A stretch of DNA of 64,000 bases from Ciona intestinalis (taxonomy: Eukaryota > Chordata > Ascidiacea > Phlebobranchia > Cionidae): contig NC_020175.2 in the NCBI RefSeq assembly GCF_000224145.3, positions 4,610,180 through 4,674,179 on the forward strand, read 5' to 3'. The notes under the pieces are model-generated. The model saw only the letters and a program-made list of their open reading frames with translations, was not told the origin of the DNA and made no database searches. The translations under genes were made by a program, and so were the position numbers. Shown here in pieces: positions 63,789 to 64,000 of this stretch. Within the stretch, counting starts at the first letter, position 1. Every line of letters starts with the position of its first letter.

Positions 63789-64000
63789 ACCTTGAAATGT
63801 CTGACTTGGGTGGTTTAATTCAAAAAGTAATCTTCGTATAAAGAAAACACCTTGAACCCAATTCGGTGCAAATGTAGCCGATGTGTTAGTCTGGCAAATG
63901 TGATAACGGTATGTAATAATGGTAAAGTCGGACAGCTTTTACGTTGTGCGGTGTAGCGCGACAAATGGTCAAAACAAGTATTTTAGGTCCAGACTCTTTT

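Larger units (their letters stand above)
63246..64000 (-). repeat. SL RNA tandem array 3, runs off the window
   Basis: Units of ~259-264 bp. The leftmost leader (63246-63260) is cut one base short by the LINE A 5' end. The array continues to the window end without a visible boundary. Confidence 0.9.

Noticed and set aside
56603-64000. SL-containing tandem repeats as 5' UTR promoter monomers of the LINE, as in mouse L1
   Set aside because: The same repeat is also present directly after the LINE A-tails, cut at one base, and contains the complete Ciona SL RNA. A target array explains it better.

Overview
This window is nuclear DNA of an ascidian tunicate, almost certainly the Ciona intestinalis species complex. 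It is AT-rich, its genes carry many short GT-AG introns, and its introns are loaded with one dispersed SINE-like repeat. A minus-strand calaxin (EFCAB1-type dynein calcium sensor) gene is present. The right end contains tandem spliced-leader (SL) RNA genes whose leader, ATTCTATTTGAATAAG on the minus strand, is the known Ciona SL.

Layout. 768-2591 (+) intronless NUDCD1. 2903-12965 (+) HIRA histone chaperone, 23 exons reconstructed, 1058 aa. 13530-15529 (-) calaxin, 5 exons, 203 aa, convergent with HIRA. 16887-37286 (+) ZNFX1, 43 exons, about 1977 aa, with an RGG start, SF1 helicase, NFX1-type zinc fingers and a C-terminal RZ finger. 38353-41795 (+) ZMYND12-like TPR gene without its MYND finger. 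42300-43944 (-) PRXL2B prostaglandin F synthase family. 46755-47804 (-) intronless KLHDC8-type kelch gene. 48399-50687 (-) UNC93A-like transporter whose 5' end runs into a putative LTR retroelement (about 50718-51520, ending in an assembly gap).

From about 51.6 kb to the end the DNA changes character. Arrays of a ~264-bp SL RNA repeat, transcribed on the minus strand, alternate with at least three non-LTR retrotransposons (A: 57373-63245, nearly complete; B: 53424-56602, decayed; C: only a 5' end before 52087). The two 3' ends that can be seen join the SL RNA gene at exactly the same base, inside the SL RNA hairpin, and all three elements lie in the same sense as the SL RNA. The ORF2 of A has an APE-type endonuclease and L1/Tx1-group reverse transcriptase. 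This looks like a chordate counterpart of the trypanosome SL-gene retrotransposons (SLACS, CRE, CZAR), reached with a different endonuclease class. It is the most interesting part of the window.

The single-copy genes are mostly unrelated housekeeping or cilia genes. One functional link exists: the SL RNAs made at the right end donate leaders to many Ciona mRNAs, and the NUDCD1-HIRA pair has a spacing and a candidate acceptor that could fit trans-splicing. Exon coordinates were derived by hand from splice consensus, reading phase and remembered family sequences; none has been checked against transcripts.
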